Origin: Chloroflexota bacterium
Lineage (GTDB): Bacteria > Chloroflexota > FW602-bin22 > JACPRP01
NCBI GenBank assembly: GCA_016210495.1
Contig: JACQUC010000142.1
Coordinates: 1 to 11,510 of the forward strand
DNA length: 11,510 nucleotides
Reading direction: 5' to 3'
The notes under the pieces are model-generated. The model had not been told where the DNA came from. It did not search any database and was given only the letters and a program-made list of their open reading frames with translations. This document shows, in pieces, positions 1 through 6,470 of the stretch. The number at the start of each line of letters is the position of its first letter. Position 1 is the first letter of the stretch. The translations under genes and the position numbers were made by a program.

Positions 1-6
1 CGCTCT

Positions 7-30
7 CCGAAGGAGTCCGGAGTCCTTCGG
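7..30. repeat. Short hairpin at the left edge
   Basis: Arms CCGAAGGA (7-14) and TCCTTCGG (23-30) are perfect complements with an 8-base loop. The interior is also a direct repeat of GGAGTCC. No T-run follows on either side, so it is not a convincing intrinsic terminator. It may belong to the many small palindromes of this region. The rest of 1-396 holds no convincing gene on either strand; only the promoter at 197-225 and the leader of the ferredoxin gene can be supported. Confidence 0.5.
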
Positions 31-196
31 ACAGGGTGACAGTTTGACCAGAGTCTGAACAAGTACCAGCCGCCAGCGATCGGCCCGATTTGCCGGCTTT
101 CGCCGCGATAGGCTTGTTGGCGCACATTATACACCATTCCAGGTGCGCCCGAAGAGTTCGCGTCCCGCAAAACAGAGAAATCGCGGCGATGCGTTA

Positions 197-225
197 TTGA
201 CACGGTGACCTTCCCTTTCTATAAT
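197..225 (+). promoter_or_regulatory. Consensus sigma-70-type promoter for the ferredoxin gene
   Basis: TTGACA at 197-202 and TATAAT at 220-225 are both perfect consensus hexamers with the optimal 17-bp spacer. Transcription would start near 232, giving a leader of about 165 bases before the GTG at 397. No other start with a good ribosome binding site lies between. It is the strongest promoter match seen in the window and would drive the ferredoxin and probably the flavoprotein. Confidence 0.75.
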
Positions 226-317
226 GAACTCACGCCCGGTTGGGTGAATGTCCGAATCGTCAAGTTCTCGCGGTACCCCATGATCCGCTATTTCCTGGAC
301 TTTCTTCGCGTCGCTTG

Positions 318-339
318 CCCAGGGCACGGTGCCCTCTGG
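318..339 (+). other. GC-rich hairpin in the leader of the ferredoxin gene
   Basis: CCAGGGCAC and its imperfect complement GTGCCCTCTGG face each other across a one-base turn, with one bulged base, in the untranslated leader about 60 bases before the ribosome binding site. A moderately T-rich stretch follows but no clean U-tract. It could be an attenuator or leader structure, or chance pairing in GC-rich DNA. Confidence 0.25.
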
Positions 340-396
340 CTCTGTCGCGCTTCCTTGTTATTATGGTGCATCGGAGGCCAAAATAGGAGGTAACTA

Positions 397-603
397 GTGC
401 CACCAGTGATTGACGACGAAGCCTGCACGCTGTGCGGGGTATGCTCGGATATCTGCTCAGAGGATGTCTTCGGTCCGCTGGCGGCCGACGATGTGGTCGT
501 CAGAGCCAGGCGTCCGGAAGAGTGCTGGCACTGCGGCGCCTGCGTCATCGACTGCCCTACGGACGCGATCAAGCTGTACATTCCGTTGCCGATGCGTTTG
601 TAG
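397..603 (+). CDS. Two-cluster 4Fe-4S ferredoxin, AprB-like core
   Basis: A 68-residue soluble electron carrier. Two Cx2Cx2Cx3C motifs are complete (Cys10/13/16/20 and Cys43/46/49/53), enough for two [4Fe-4S] clusters. The second motif reads ECWHCGACVIDCP. Its Trp directly after the first Cys matches the CWEC motif of the beta subunit of adenylylsulfate reductase (AprB), where, as I recall, that Trp lies between a cluster and the FAD of AprA. The GTG start at 397 is chosen because AGGAGG sits 5 bases upstream at 386-391. Much shorter than AprB (about 150 residues), it is essentially the cluster domain alone. The flavoprotein gene begins 186 bases downstream on the same strand, so this ferredoxin is probably its electron partner. 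The substrate is unknown, and true APS reductase activity should not be assumed. Confidence 0.85.
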   Translation: MPPVIDDEACTLCGVCSDICSEDVFGPLAADDVVVRARRPEECWHCGACVIDCPTDAIKLYIPLPMRL

Positions 604-671
604 CTACCATAACCAAAGTGCTCGCGTCAAACCTTTCTCTGGCGGGTTGCTGCCAAGCGGCTTGACGGCGA

Positions 672-687
672 CCCCGATGCATCGGGG
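672..687. repeat. Perfect 16-bp palindrome between ferredoxin and flavoprotein genes
   Basis: CCCCGATGCATCGGGG is fully self-complementary with no loop. It lies in the 186-base gap (604-789), which shows no gene. It could be a cruciform or dimer-binding site, or one of the dispersed palindromes of this genome. No T-run follows, so a terminator is unlikely. Confidence 0.5.
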
Positions 688-751
688 CGCCGAAGGACAC
701 CCAAGCGGGCTATCGTCGTCGTCCGAGGGATTCGAGATGCCGCCATCCGTG

Positions 752-773
752 GGGCCTTGATTGATCAAGGCCC
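752..773. repeat. Perfect 10-bp-arm palindrome upstream of the flavoprotein
   Basis: Arms GGGCCTTGAT (752-761) and ATCAAGGCCC (764-773) are perfect complements around a TG dinucleotide. It ends 16 bases before the flavoprotein ATG, abutting the ribosome binding site. The central TGATTGATCA is shared with the palindrome at 3830-3857. It could be an operator, an RNA hairpin modulating translation, or a mobile palindromic unit. An in-frame TTG inside it (757) was not taken as the start. Confidence 0.55.
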
Positions 774-789
774 GAGGGGGTGCATACCA

Positions 790-2487
790 ATGGCCAGCCT
801 GGTCCAAAACAACGTCGATGTTGACGTTCTCATCATTGGAGGTGGTCTTGCTGGTTGCATGGCCGCTATCCGTGCCAGCGAGTGCGGCGTTTCCGTGCTG
901 GTCGCCGAGAAAGGCAACACTATGCGCAGCGGATGCGCCGCGACCGGCGTCGACCACTGCTGGACCTACATCCCGGAGATACACGGGCCGCAACTCAGCG
1001 TCGAGGACCTTGTGCGCCACCACACCGAGTTTGCGGGCGGGTTCCTCAACCAGGACCTGGCCCTGTATATCGTCAACAACAGTTTCAAGAGGATACTGGA
1101 CCTCGAGCGCTTCGGCGTCCCCATGCGCGACGAAGACGGGAACTTCAGGCTCGTCAAGAAGATCCATCCCATCGCCAATTTTCTGCACTTCGCGGGGCGA
1201 GACCTGAAGGTGAAGCTGACGCAGGAGGTCAGGCGAAGGCCCGTTGCGGTCTTGAACCGGCTGATGGTGACCGAGGTTCTGGTCGACGACGGGATGGCCT
1301 GCGGCGCCATCGGCTTTGACACCCGAACCGGAGAGCTCTATGTCTTTCGCGCCAGGGCCATCGTTTTGGCCTCCGGAAGCATGCATCGACTGTACAAGAA
1401 CCCGACCGGCATGTACTTCAACACCGCCTTTCCTGGCACACTCGCGGGCGATGGGTATGCTATGGCTTACAGGGCCGGAGCGCAATTGATAAATATGGAG
1501 TTCACCAGCCATCAAACTGGCCCCAAGAACTTCCAGCGCTGCGGGCGTGGCTCGTATACGCCCGGTGGAAGGATGGTCGACGCTATGGGCAGGCCGTTGG
1601 GGGCCGCGGACGCTAGTCGCCAGGCCGGCACGCGTTTTGCAATGGACCGCTCGGCTGAGAACACGGGCGGCTTCCTACAGGCGCTCCAGCAGGGTCGAGG
1701 GCCCGTCTACATGGATTGCACCTCGGCGTCCACCCAAGACATAGACTACATCAAATGGGCTCTCGGTAACGAGGGTAACTGCTCTTTCCTGACCTATTTG
1801 GAGGAGCAGGGAATAGATCTTCACCGGAACCGAATCGAGTTCGCCTTCTACGAAGCCAGGGTTCAAGGGGGCCGGTCCGGTGTGAACATCGATGTGCAGT
1901 GCGAGTCATCCGTGAAAAGGCTGTTCGTCGCCGGAGACTGTATCGGCGGGATGATTCGCTCAGGATCCCCGGGTGCGTTCAGCCTGGGCTATCACGCTGG
2001 CGAGGTGGCGGCAGAGCAAGCAAAACAGCTTGACGATGCCAGGCTTACTGGGGACGTTCTGGCAAAGGTGGCGGAGCGAAAGGCGCTTTACGAACGAATG
2101 CTATCTCGTCAGACAGGTGCAAACTGGCAGGAAGCCTTGCTTGCGCTCCAGAATCTGATGGATTACTATGCCGGCCATCACAGGTCGGAAAGCATGCTCG
2201 CGGCCGGCCTGAGCCATTTGCGGCGCCTTCGGCAGTGGGTGGAAGACGAGCTCAGGGCAGACGATGCCCACGAGCTCATGCGCTGTCTCGAAGTGATGAA
2301 CCTACTCGACAACGCGGAGATGGTGCTTGTTTCGGCGAGGGAACGCAAAGAGAGCCGGTTCGGCCTCAGCCACCGTCGAGTCGACTACCCTGAGACGGAC
2401 AACGAAAACTGGCTCAAGTTCCTGGCTGTCCAAAAGCACAATGGACAGCCCCTGGTGTCCAGCCTGCCGATCCGACACGTGCTCTAA
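790..2487 (+). CDS. FAD-dependent oxidoreductase, AprA/fumarate reductase flavoprotein family
   Basis: A 565-residue soluble flavoprotein of the succinate dehydrogenase/fumarate reductase/AprA superfamily. The N-terminal Rossmann motif GGGLAG (Gly17-x-Gly19-x-x-Gly22) and Glu40 at the end of the second strand bind the FAD ADP moiety. A second FAD motif (LFVAGDCIGG followed by GAFSLGYHAG) lies near residues 380-410. The C-terminal helical tail ends with SRFGLSHRRVDYPETDNENW, the Arg-rich ESR...R.D.P..D pattern of this superfamily. The covalent-FAD His motif of SdhA/FrdA is not evident, and the RSGCAATG stretch after the first FAD motif resembles AprA. ATG 790 is chosen over TTG 757 because GAGGGGG (774-780) is correctly spaced and the extra 11 residues precede the Rossmann start. 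The adjacent ferredoxin is the likely electron partner. The substrate is unidentified; the downstream binding proteins suggest an imported small molecule. Confidence 0.85.
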   Translation: MASLVQNNVDVDVLIIGGGLAGCMAAIRASECGVSVLVAEKGNTMRSGCAATGVDHCWTYIPEIHGPQLSVEDLVRHHTEFAGGFLNQDLALYIVNNSFKRILDLERFGVPMRDEDGNFRLVKKIHPIANFLHFAGRDLKVKLTQEVRRRPVAVLNRLMVTEVLVDDGMACGAIGFDTRTGELYVFRARAIVLASGSMHRLYKNPTGMYFNTAFPGTLAGDGYAMAYRAGAQLINMEFTSHQTGPKNFQRCGRGSYTPGGRMVDAMGRPLGAADASRQAGTRFAMDRSAENTGGFLQALQQGRGPVYMDCTSASTQDIDYIKWALGNEGNCSFLTYLEEQGIDLHRNRIEFAFYEARVQGGRSGVNIDVQCESSVKRLFVAGDCIGGMIRSGSPGAFSLGYHAGEVAAEQAKQLDDARLTGDVLAKVAERKALYERMLSRQTGANWQEALLALQNLMDYYAGHHRSESMLAAGLSHLRRLRQWVEDELRADDAHELMRCLEVMNLLDNAEMVLVSARERKESRFGLSHRRVDYPETDNENWLKFLAVQKHNGQPLVSSLPIRHVL

Positions 2488-2558
2488 GTAGTGTCTGGTA
2501 CATGATGGAAACGCGTACGGGCGAGGTTTCCTGGCCCTGCGCGTCAACTTAAGGTCGA

Positions 2559-2616
2559 TGCCGATTTGAGGGCTATCGGCAGGGGACGCAGTTAACGTAG
2601 GGGCGAACGCCCTGCC
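2559..2616. repeat. Two small hairpins in the gap before the first lipoprotein
   Basis: TGCCGAT (2559-2565) and ATCGGCA (2575-2581) form a 7-bp stem with a 9-base loop. Just beyond, GTAGGGGCG (2597-2605) starts a compact palindrome whose core GGGCGAACGCCC (2602-2613) pairs around AA. The GTAGGGGCG head is shared with 5236 and 11147. A TATAGT at 2621-2626 could be a -10 box, but no matching -35 was found. The gap 2488-2670 holds no gene. Confidence 0.45.
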
Positions 2617-2670
2617 TCTTTATAGTGAGGGTCGTTCTCTAGGCAGCAATAATAGGGGAGGTACGTCGCG

Positions 2671-3819
2671 ATGAGGAGTTGTCACTGGTCCAGGCGCGGA
2701 ACACTGGCACTAATCACGGCAATCACGCTGGTCTGGACGGCTCTTGGCTGCGCCCAGCCGCCGGCGCCGCCTACACCGGCCCCAACTCAGGCGCCAAAAG
2801 CGGCGGCCACTGAAGCGCAAAAGACGGCTCCAGCCAAGGAGGCCAAACCCGAGGCGAAAGAAGCCAAACCGGCAAAGGAGGCGGCGAAAGAAGAGAAGAA
2901 GCTGGTAAAAATGAAGGTCGCCTACAGCGCGCCGGCAGTAATGCAGGCTCCTCTCTGGGTAGCCAAGGAAAAAGGACTGTTCGAGAAGTACGGCCTCGAC
3001 GTCGAGATTCCCTACATCGCGTCGGCCCCGACGATAGTGCAGTCCATGGTTTCGGGCGAGCTGAACCTCTTCCAAGGCGGAGGTGGACCGGTGATCAGCG
3101 CCAACCTGGAGGGCGCCGACCTGGCGATAATAGGCGTCACGACCAACGTGCTGCTATTCTACCTCTACAGCCGGCCGGAGATCACACGCGTCGAAGACCT
3201 CAGAGGAAAGGCGATGGCCGTGGATAGGATGGGCACCGTCGCCGACTTTGCGGCTCGCTTCGCGCTGCGCAAATACGGACTGGAGCCCGAGAGAGACGTG
3301 ACGCTCTTGCAGGCGGGCAATCCACCGGAGAGAATGGCTGCCCTAATGTCGGGCGGCGTCCAGGGCGCGGTTATCTCCATCCCCACCACTCTTCAGGCCA
3401 AAAAGCTCGGATTGCGCGAGCTCGTGGACATCACCGCGCTGGGCATACCCTACATCCAGACCACGATCACCGGCAGGAGGCAATACCTGACAAACAACCG
3501 GGAGACGGTGGCCAACTTCATGAAGGCGTTCGTCGAGGCCATCGCGGTGGCTAAGAAGGACAAAGAGTTCACCATGAAAGTGGTGGGTAAGTACACAGAC
3601 ACTACCGACAAAGAGGTGCTCGAAGAGGGCTACGAGGTCTTCGTGCCAAAGGTCTTGCCGCGCGCCCCATACCCGACGCTTGAGGGCGTGAAAACAGAGC
3701 TGAGCCAGTTGGAGCGAACAAACCCCAAGGCAAAGGACGCCAGGCCCGAAAGCTTTGTCGACAGCAGCTTCGTCAAGGAGCTCGACGACAGCGGCTTCAT
3801 CAAGAAGCTGTACGAGTGA
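2671..3819 (+). CDS. Lipoprotein substrate-binding protein, NMT1/THI5-like ABC type (copy 1)
   Basis: A 382-residue extracytoplasmic solute-binding lipoprotein of the class that includes nitrate/sulfonate/taurine and thiamine-precursor binders. A basic start and hydrophobic helix (residues 11-24) lead to the lipobox ALGC with Cys27 as the lipidated residue. Residues 28 to about 80 form a low-complexity Pro/Ala then Lys/Glu/Ala tether. The binding domain starts at KMKVAYSAP and carries the family pattern APLWVAKEKGLFEKYGLDVE. Start ATG 2671 has a strong AGGGGAGGT (2654-2662) 8 bases upstream. It is paralogous to the protein encoded at 4051 (over half the mature residues match by eye). No permease or ATPase gene is adjacent, so the transporter must be encoded elsewhere or outside the window. 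The ligand is unknown. The context suggests it feeds the ferredoxin/flavoprotein pair upstream. Confidence 0.88.
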   Translation: MRSCHWSRRGTLALITAITLVWTALGCAQPPAPPTPAPTQAPKAAATEAQKTAPAKEAKPEAKEAKPAKEAAKEEKKLVKMKVAYSAPAVMQAPLWVAKEKGLFEKYGLDVEIPYIASAPTIVQSMVSGELNLFQGGGGPVISANLEGADLAIIGVTTNVLLFYLYSRPEITRVEDLRGKAMAVDRMGTVADFAARFALRKYGLEPERDVTLLQAGNPPERMAALMSGGVQGAVISIPTTLQAKKLGLRELVDITALGIPYIQTTITGRRQYLTNNRETVANFMKAFVEAIAVAKKDKEFTMKVVGKYTDTTDKEVLEEGYEVFVPKVLPRAPYPTLEGVKTELSQLERTNPKAKDARPESFVDSSFVKELDDSGFIKKLYE

Positions 3820-3829
3820 CGCCTGAGAC

Positions 3830-3857
3830 GTAGAGGCGTGATTGATCACGCCCCCAC
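3830..3857. repeat. GTAGGGGC-type palindrome after copy 1
   Basis: Arms 3830-3842 (GTAGAGGCGTGAT) and 3845-3857 (ATCACGCCCCCAC) pair with two mismatches around TG. It begins 10 bases after the stop codon of the first lipoprotein, so it may act as an RNA-stabilising or terminating hairpin, though no T-run follows. The centre TGATTGATCA repeats that of 752-773. Confidence 0.6.
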
Positions 3858-3889
3858 GCGCATCTGCTCGTGGTCAACGCCGATTTGGA

Positions 3890-4006
3890 GTCCGTAGTAC
3901 AGGGGCTTGTCCCCTGCTTGTCCCCTGCTTGTCCGTGCTAGAACGAAAGCTAGCTATTGGAGAGGCTACGAGCAGGGGACAAGCCCCCGCACTACAGACT
4001 ACGGAC
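3890..4006. repeat. 117-bp inverted-repeat unit, MITE-like, between the two lipoprotein genes
   Basis: The left arm (3890-3918) and right arm (3971-4006) are inverted copies: both begin, read inward, with GTCCGTAGT and share GGGGCTTGTCCCCTGCT. The right arm has about seven extra bases (CTGTAGT in its inverted reading). A 52-base centre separates them. The perfect 9-bp termini and internal symmetry resemble a small non-autonomous palindromic element. No clear target-site duplication is visible and no transposase lies in the window. It ends about 45 bases before the second lipoprotein start. Confidence 0.55.
3906..3934. repeat. 11-bp tandem repeat inside the inverted-repeat unit
   Basis: CTTGTCCCCTG occurs at 3906-3916 and 3917-3927, followed by a partial third copy CTTGTCC (3928-3934). 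The unit is part of the left arm core, so slippage within the arm probably expanded it; the right arm shows one copy. Confidence 0.75.
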
Positions 4007-4050
4007 GGCCATACATGCGTCAATTTTAGCGAACAAGGAGACCAGTTGCT

Positions 4051-5205
4051 ATGAAACAATCCAGTTGCCCAAGGAGCAAGCTAGTCACGCTGATCGTTCT
4101 TTCTCTTCTGGTTGCAGCCCTGGTCGGCTGCAGCCAGCCAGCCGCACCGTCCGCTCCAGCGCCAACAGCGGCGCCAAAAGCGGCGGCCCCCGAAGCGCAG
4201 AAAGCGGCGCCTGCCAAACAGGCCCAGCCCGAGGCGAAAGAAGCCAAACCGGCTAAGGAAGCCGTAAAAGAGGTGAGGAAGCCTCCTGTAAAGATGACCG
4301 TGGCCTACAGTGCCCTCACCGGGGCGATGGCCCCGCTGTGGGTTGCCAAGGAGAAAGGGCTCTTCGAGAAGTACGGCCTCGATATCGACCTGCGATTCAT
4401 CCAGGGGACAGGAACGATAGTCCAGGCCTTGGTCGCGGGGGAGATAACCATGGCGAGGGCAGGGGGTGACGCCATCGTCAACGCTCGCGTCGGGGGCTCT
4501 GATCTGATCATGGTGGCGGGCGGCACAGATGTGATCGTTCTGTCCTTGTACTCTCGGCCCGAGATACAGCAGGTCTCCGACCTGAGGGGAAAGACCGTGG
4601 TGATCGGCAACTTGGGGGGAACGCCCAATGTAGCCGGGCGCTATGCGCTGCAAAAGCACGGTCTGGATCCTGAAAAAGACGTGTCCTTGTTACAAACGGG
4701 AGGTCCTCCCGAGAGATTGGCTGCCCTACAATCGGGCCAAGTGCAGGCGGCGGTGATCGGACCTCCGGCAACTCTCCAGGCGAGGAAGAGCGGCCTGCGC
4801 GAGCTCGTAGACATCACGGCCCTTGCCATACCGTACATACAGATGCCCGTTAGCGTGAGACAGCAGTACCTTGCGAACAACCGCGAGACGGTGCTAAACT
4901 TCTTGAAGGCCTACGTGGAAGGGATCGCGCTGACCAAGAAAGAGAAGGCCTTTGCGATGAAGGTTATTGGTGAGTATACCAAGACCGAGGACAAAGACAT
5001 ATTGGACGAGACCTACGAGGCCTTTGTGCCCAAAGTCTTGCCCCGAGTCCCTTACGTGCCCCTCGAGGGGTTGAAAGCCGTGTTGAGCGAGGCCGCAGCG
5101 GCAAACCCCAAGGTACAGGATGCCAATCCCGCGATCTTCTACGATAATGGCTTGATGAAAGAGTTGGACGAGAGCGGCTTTATCAAGAAGCTGTACGGGG
5201 AGTAA
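4051..5205 (+). CDS. Lipoprotein substrate-binding protein, NMT1/THI5-like ABC type (copy 2)
   Basis: A 384-residue paralogue of the protein encoded at 2671. The signal peptide has Lys10, a hydrophobic run (11-24) and a clear lipobox LVGC with Cys27. Residues 28 to about 80 repeat the same Pro/Ala then Lys/Glu/Ala tether (PEAKEAKPAKEA is identical in both). The binding domain follows with KMTVAYSAL and APLWVAKEKGLFEKYGLDID, and ends with the shared FIKKLYG. The two differ most between residues 110 and 160, in stretches that usually line the ligand pocket of such proteins, so they may bind different or related ligands. ATG 4051 has AAGGAG (4035-4040) 10 bases upstream. No promoter was recognised directly upstream; it may be read from the preceding gene through the repeat-filled gap. 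The ligand is unknown. Confidence 0.88.
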   Translation: MKQSSCPRSKLVTLIVLSLLVAALVGCSQPAAPSAPAPTAAPKAAAPEAQKAAPAKQAQPEAKEAKPAKEAVKEVRKPPVKMTVAYSALTGAMAPLWVAKEKGLFEKYGLDIDLRFIQGTGTIVQALVAGEITMARAGGDAIVNARVGGSDLIMVAGGTDVIVLSLYSRPEIQQVSDLRGKTVVIGNLGGTPNVAGRYALQKHGLDPEKDVSLLQTGGPPERLAALQSGQVQAAVIGPPATLQARKSGLRELVDITALAIPYIQMPVSVRQQYLANNRETVLNFLKAYVEGIALTKKEKAFAMKVIGEYTKTEDKDILDETYEAFVPKVLPRVPYVPLEGLKAVLSEAAAANPKVQDANPAIFYDNGLMKELDESGFIKKLYGE

Positions 5206-5235
5206 CGCAGATACTGTACGGACTACGGCAGAAGC

Positions 5236-5263
5236 GTAGGGGCGGACGTCCGCTGTCCGCCCC
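5236..5263. repeat. GTAGGGGC-type palindrome after copy 2
   Basis: GTAGGGGCGGAC opens the element. GGGGCGGAC (5239-5247) and GTCCGCCCC (5255-5263) form a perfect 9-bp stem with a 7-base loop. It lies 31 bases after the lipoprotein stop codon. The preceding ACGGACTACGG (about 5218-5228) resembles the termini of the 3890-4006 unit. No T-run follows. Confidence 0.6.
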
Positions 5264-5341
5264 GGGGTGGGGTTGGGCTTAGGCTGCAATCTGGCGTACA
5301 CTACCTAGCCTGCCGTGCTTATGGCGGTGCCCAGGAAGGTT

Positions 5342-5350
5342 TGCTATACT
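5342..5350 (+). promoter_or_regulatory. Extended -10 promoter for the MurG-like gene
   Basis: TG (5342-5343), one base, then TATACT (5345-5350) fits an extended -10 element. Transcription would start near 5357, about 25 bases before the ATG at 5382. No good -35 hexamer is seen 17 bases upstream, which extended -10 promoters can tolerate. Confidence 0.45.
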
Positions 5351-5381
5351 ACCTCGCAGAAGGCTTTCCTGGGAGCAGCCC

Positions 5382-6470
5382 ATGCGCATACTCTTCGCCG
5401 GCGGCGGGTCGGGCGGTTCCACCGCGCCCCTGCTCGCCGTGGCCGAGGCCATCAGGAATAGGCGTCAGGACGTCGAGTTTCTGTATGTCGGCAGTGAAAA
5501 GGGGCCGGAGCGGGCGCTGGTGGCCTGTGCTGGCATTCCCTACGTTGGCATCAAGACCGGCAAGCTGCGCCGCTACTGGTCGGTAGACAACTTCCTCGAT
5601 CTGTTTCGCCTGCCCGTTGGCTTTCTTCAGTCCTTCCGGATCGTTCGCCATTTCCGCCCGGCGGCCATCTGCACGGCCGGCGGGTTCATCTGCGTGCCGC
5701 CGGCAGTAATCGGGTCTCTGTTGAGAGCGCCGGTGCTGGTGCACCAGCAAGATGTTGTGCCCGGGCTGGCCAACAGAATAATCAGCCCTTTCGCCAGGCG
5801 CGTGACGGTTACGTTCGAGAGCTCGCGGCGGTTCTTTCCGGCGGGCAAGACGAAGCTGACGGGCAATCCCGTGCGCCCTGAGATACTCTCCGGCAGCGTC
5901 GACGCAGCGCGCAGCTTCTTCGGATTGGAAAATAACCTCCTGACGCTGCTGGTCACCGGCGGTGGCACCGGCGCGCTGGGCCTGAACAGGCTGGTGGCAG
6001 CGGCTGCGCCGAAGCTCGTCGAGGACTGCCAGGTTATTCACCTCTCCGGCTCCGGAAAGCAGGTGAACGCGGCCATCGCCAGTTCGCGCTACAAGCCCTA
6101 CGAGTTTCTGGTGGCCGAGATGCGGGACGCGCTGGCTGCCGCTGATCTCGTCGTATCCAGGGCTGGCCTGTCGACGCTGACGGAGCTGGGCGCTCTCGGC
6201 AAGCCCAGCATCCTCATCCCCATGCCCAAATCACACCAGCTTGCCAACGCCCGCGCCTTCGTCGACTCCGGCGCGGCGGTGATGCTCGACGAACTGGCGA
6301 CGACTCCGGAAGCGTTGACCTCCATCGTTCAGGTGCTCCTTGCCAACGACGAGCGGCGGTCAGACATGAGCATGCGTGCCCGGCAGATGGTCAAGATCGA
6401 CGCGGCGGAGCGGATTGCAGAGGAAGTACTGGAGATGGCGGGTTTGGAGGATGGTGGTCCTGATGTCTAA
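5382..6470 (+). CDS. murG: MurG-family UDP-GlcNAc transferase (lipid II synthesis)
   Basis: A 362-residue GT28/GT-B protein of normal MurG length, expected to transfer GlcNAc from UDP-GlcNAc to lipid I on the inner membrane face. Visible landmarks are the N-terminal Gly-rich loop GGGSGGSTAP (7-16), the acceptor-side motif HQQDVVPGLANR (121-132), GNPVR (161-165), the second Gly-rich loop GGGTGALGLN (193-202), and the donor-binding RAGLSTLTE (260-268) plus HQLANA (285-290). Two positions depart from the E. coli type: the His of GGTGGH is Ser13, and HEQN is HQQD. The segment GKLRRYWSVDNFLDLF resembles MurG proteins of candidate-phyla bacteria as I recall them. ATG 5382 has GGGAG 6 bases upstream. 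It is not in a division/cell-wall cluster here. An alternative is a related GT-B enzyme with another acceptor. Confidence 0.75.
   Translation: MRILFAGGGSGGSTAPLLAVAEAIRNRRQDVEFLYVGSEKGPERALVACAGIPYVGIKTGKLRRYWSVDNFLDLFRLPVGFLQSFRIVRHFRPAAICTAGGFICVPPAVIGSLLRAPVLVHQQDVVPGLANRIISPFARRVTVTFESSRRFFPAGKTKLTGNPVRPEILSGSVDAARSFFGLENNLLTLLVTGGGTGALGLNRLVAAAAPKLVEDCQVIHLSGSGKQVNAAIASSRYKPYEFLVAEMRDALAAADLVVSRAGLSTLTELGALGKPSILIPMPKSHQLANARAFVDSGAAVMLDELATTPEALTSIVQVLLANDERRSDMSMRARQMVKIDAAERIAEEVLEMAGLEDGGPDV

Noticed and set aside
127..327. 66-codon - strand frame at the left edge
   Set aside because: It spans the consensus + strand promoter, has no ribosome binding site and no recognisable motif.
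604..1515. 303-codon - strand frame
   Set aside because: Antisense shadow of the flavoprotein gene, whose FAD motifs fix the true frame; typical of GC-rich DNA.
397..2487. True dissimilatory APS reductase (aprBA)
   Set aside because: The ferredoxin lacks the extra length of AprB and no sat, qmo or dsr gene is nearby; only family resemblance can be supported.
2597..2626. Promoter for the first lipoprotein with -10 TATAGT at 2621
   Set aside because: No -35 hexamer at a usable distance and no extended -10 TG; the area is a palindromic repeat.
3890..4006. CRISPR-like array suggested by the repeated CTTGTCCCCTG
   Set aside because: The 11-bp units are directly adjacent with no spacers, and no cas gene is present.
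3874..4059. Small frames on both strands in the gap between the lipoprotein genes
   Set aside because: They translate the inverted-repeat unit and mirror each other (RGQAP in both), as expected from palindromic DNA rather than genes.
5349..6041. 230-codon - strand frame
   Set aside because: Antisense shadow of the MurG-like gene; no start signal or motif.
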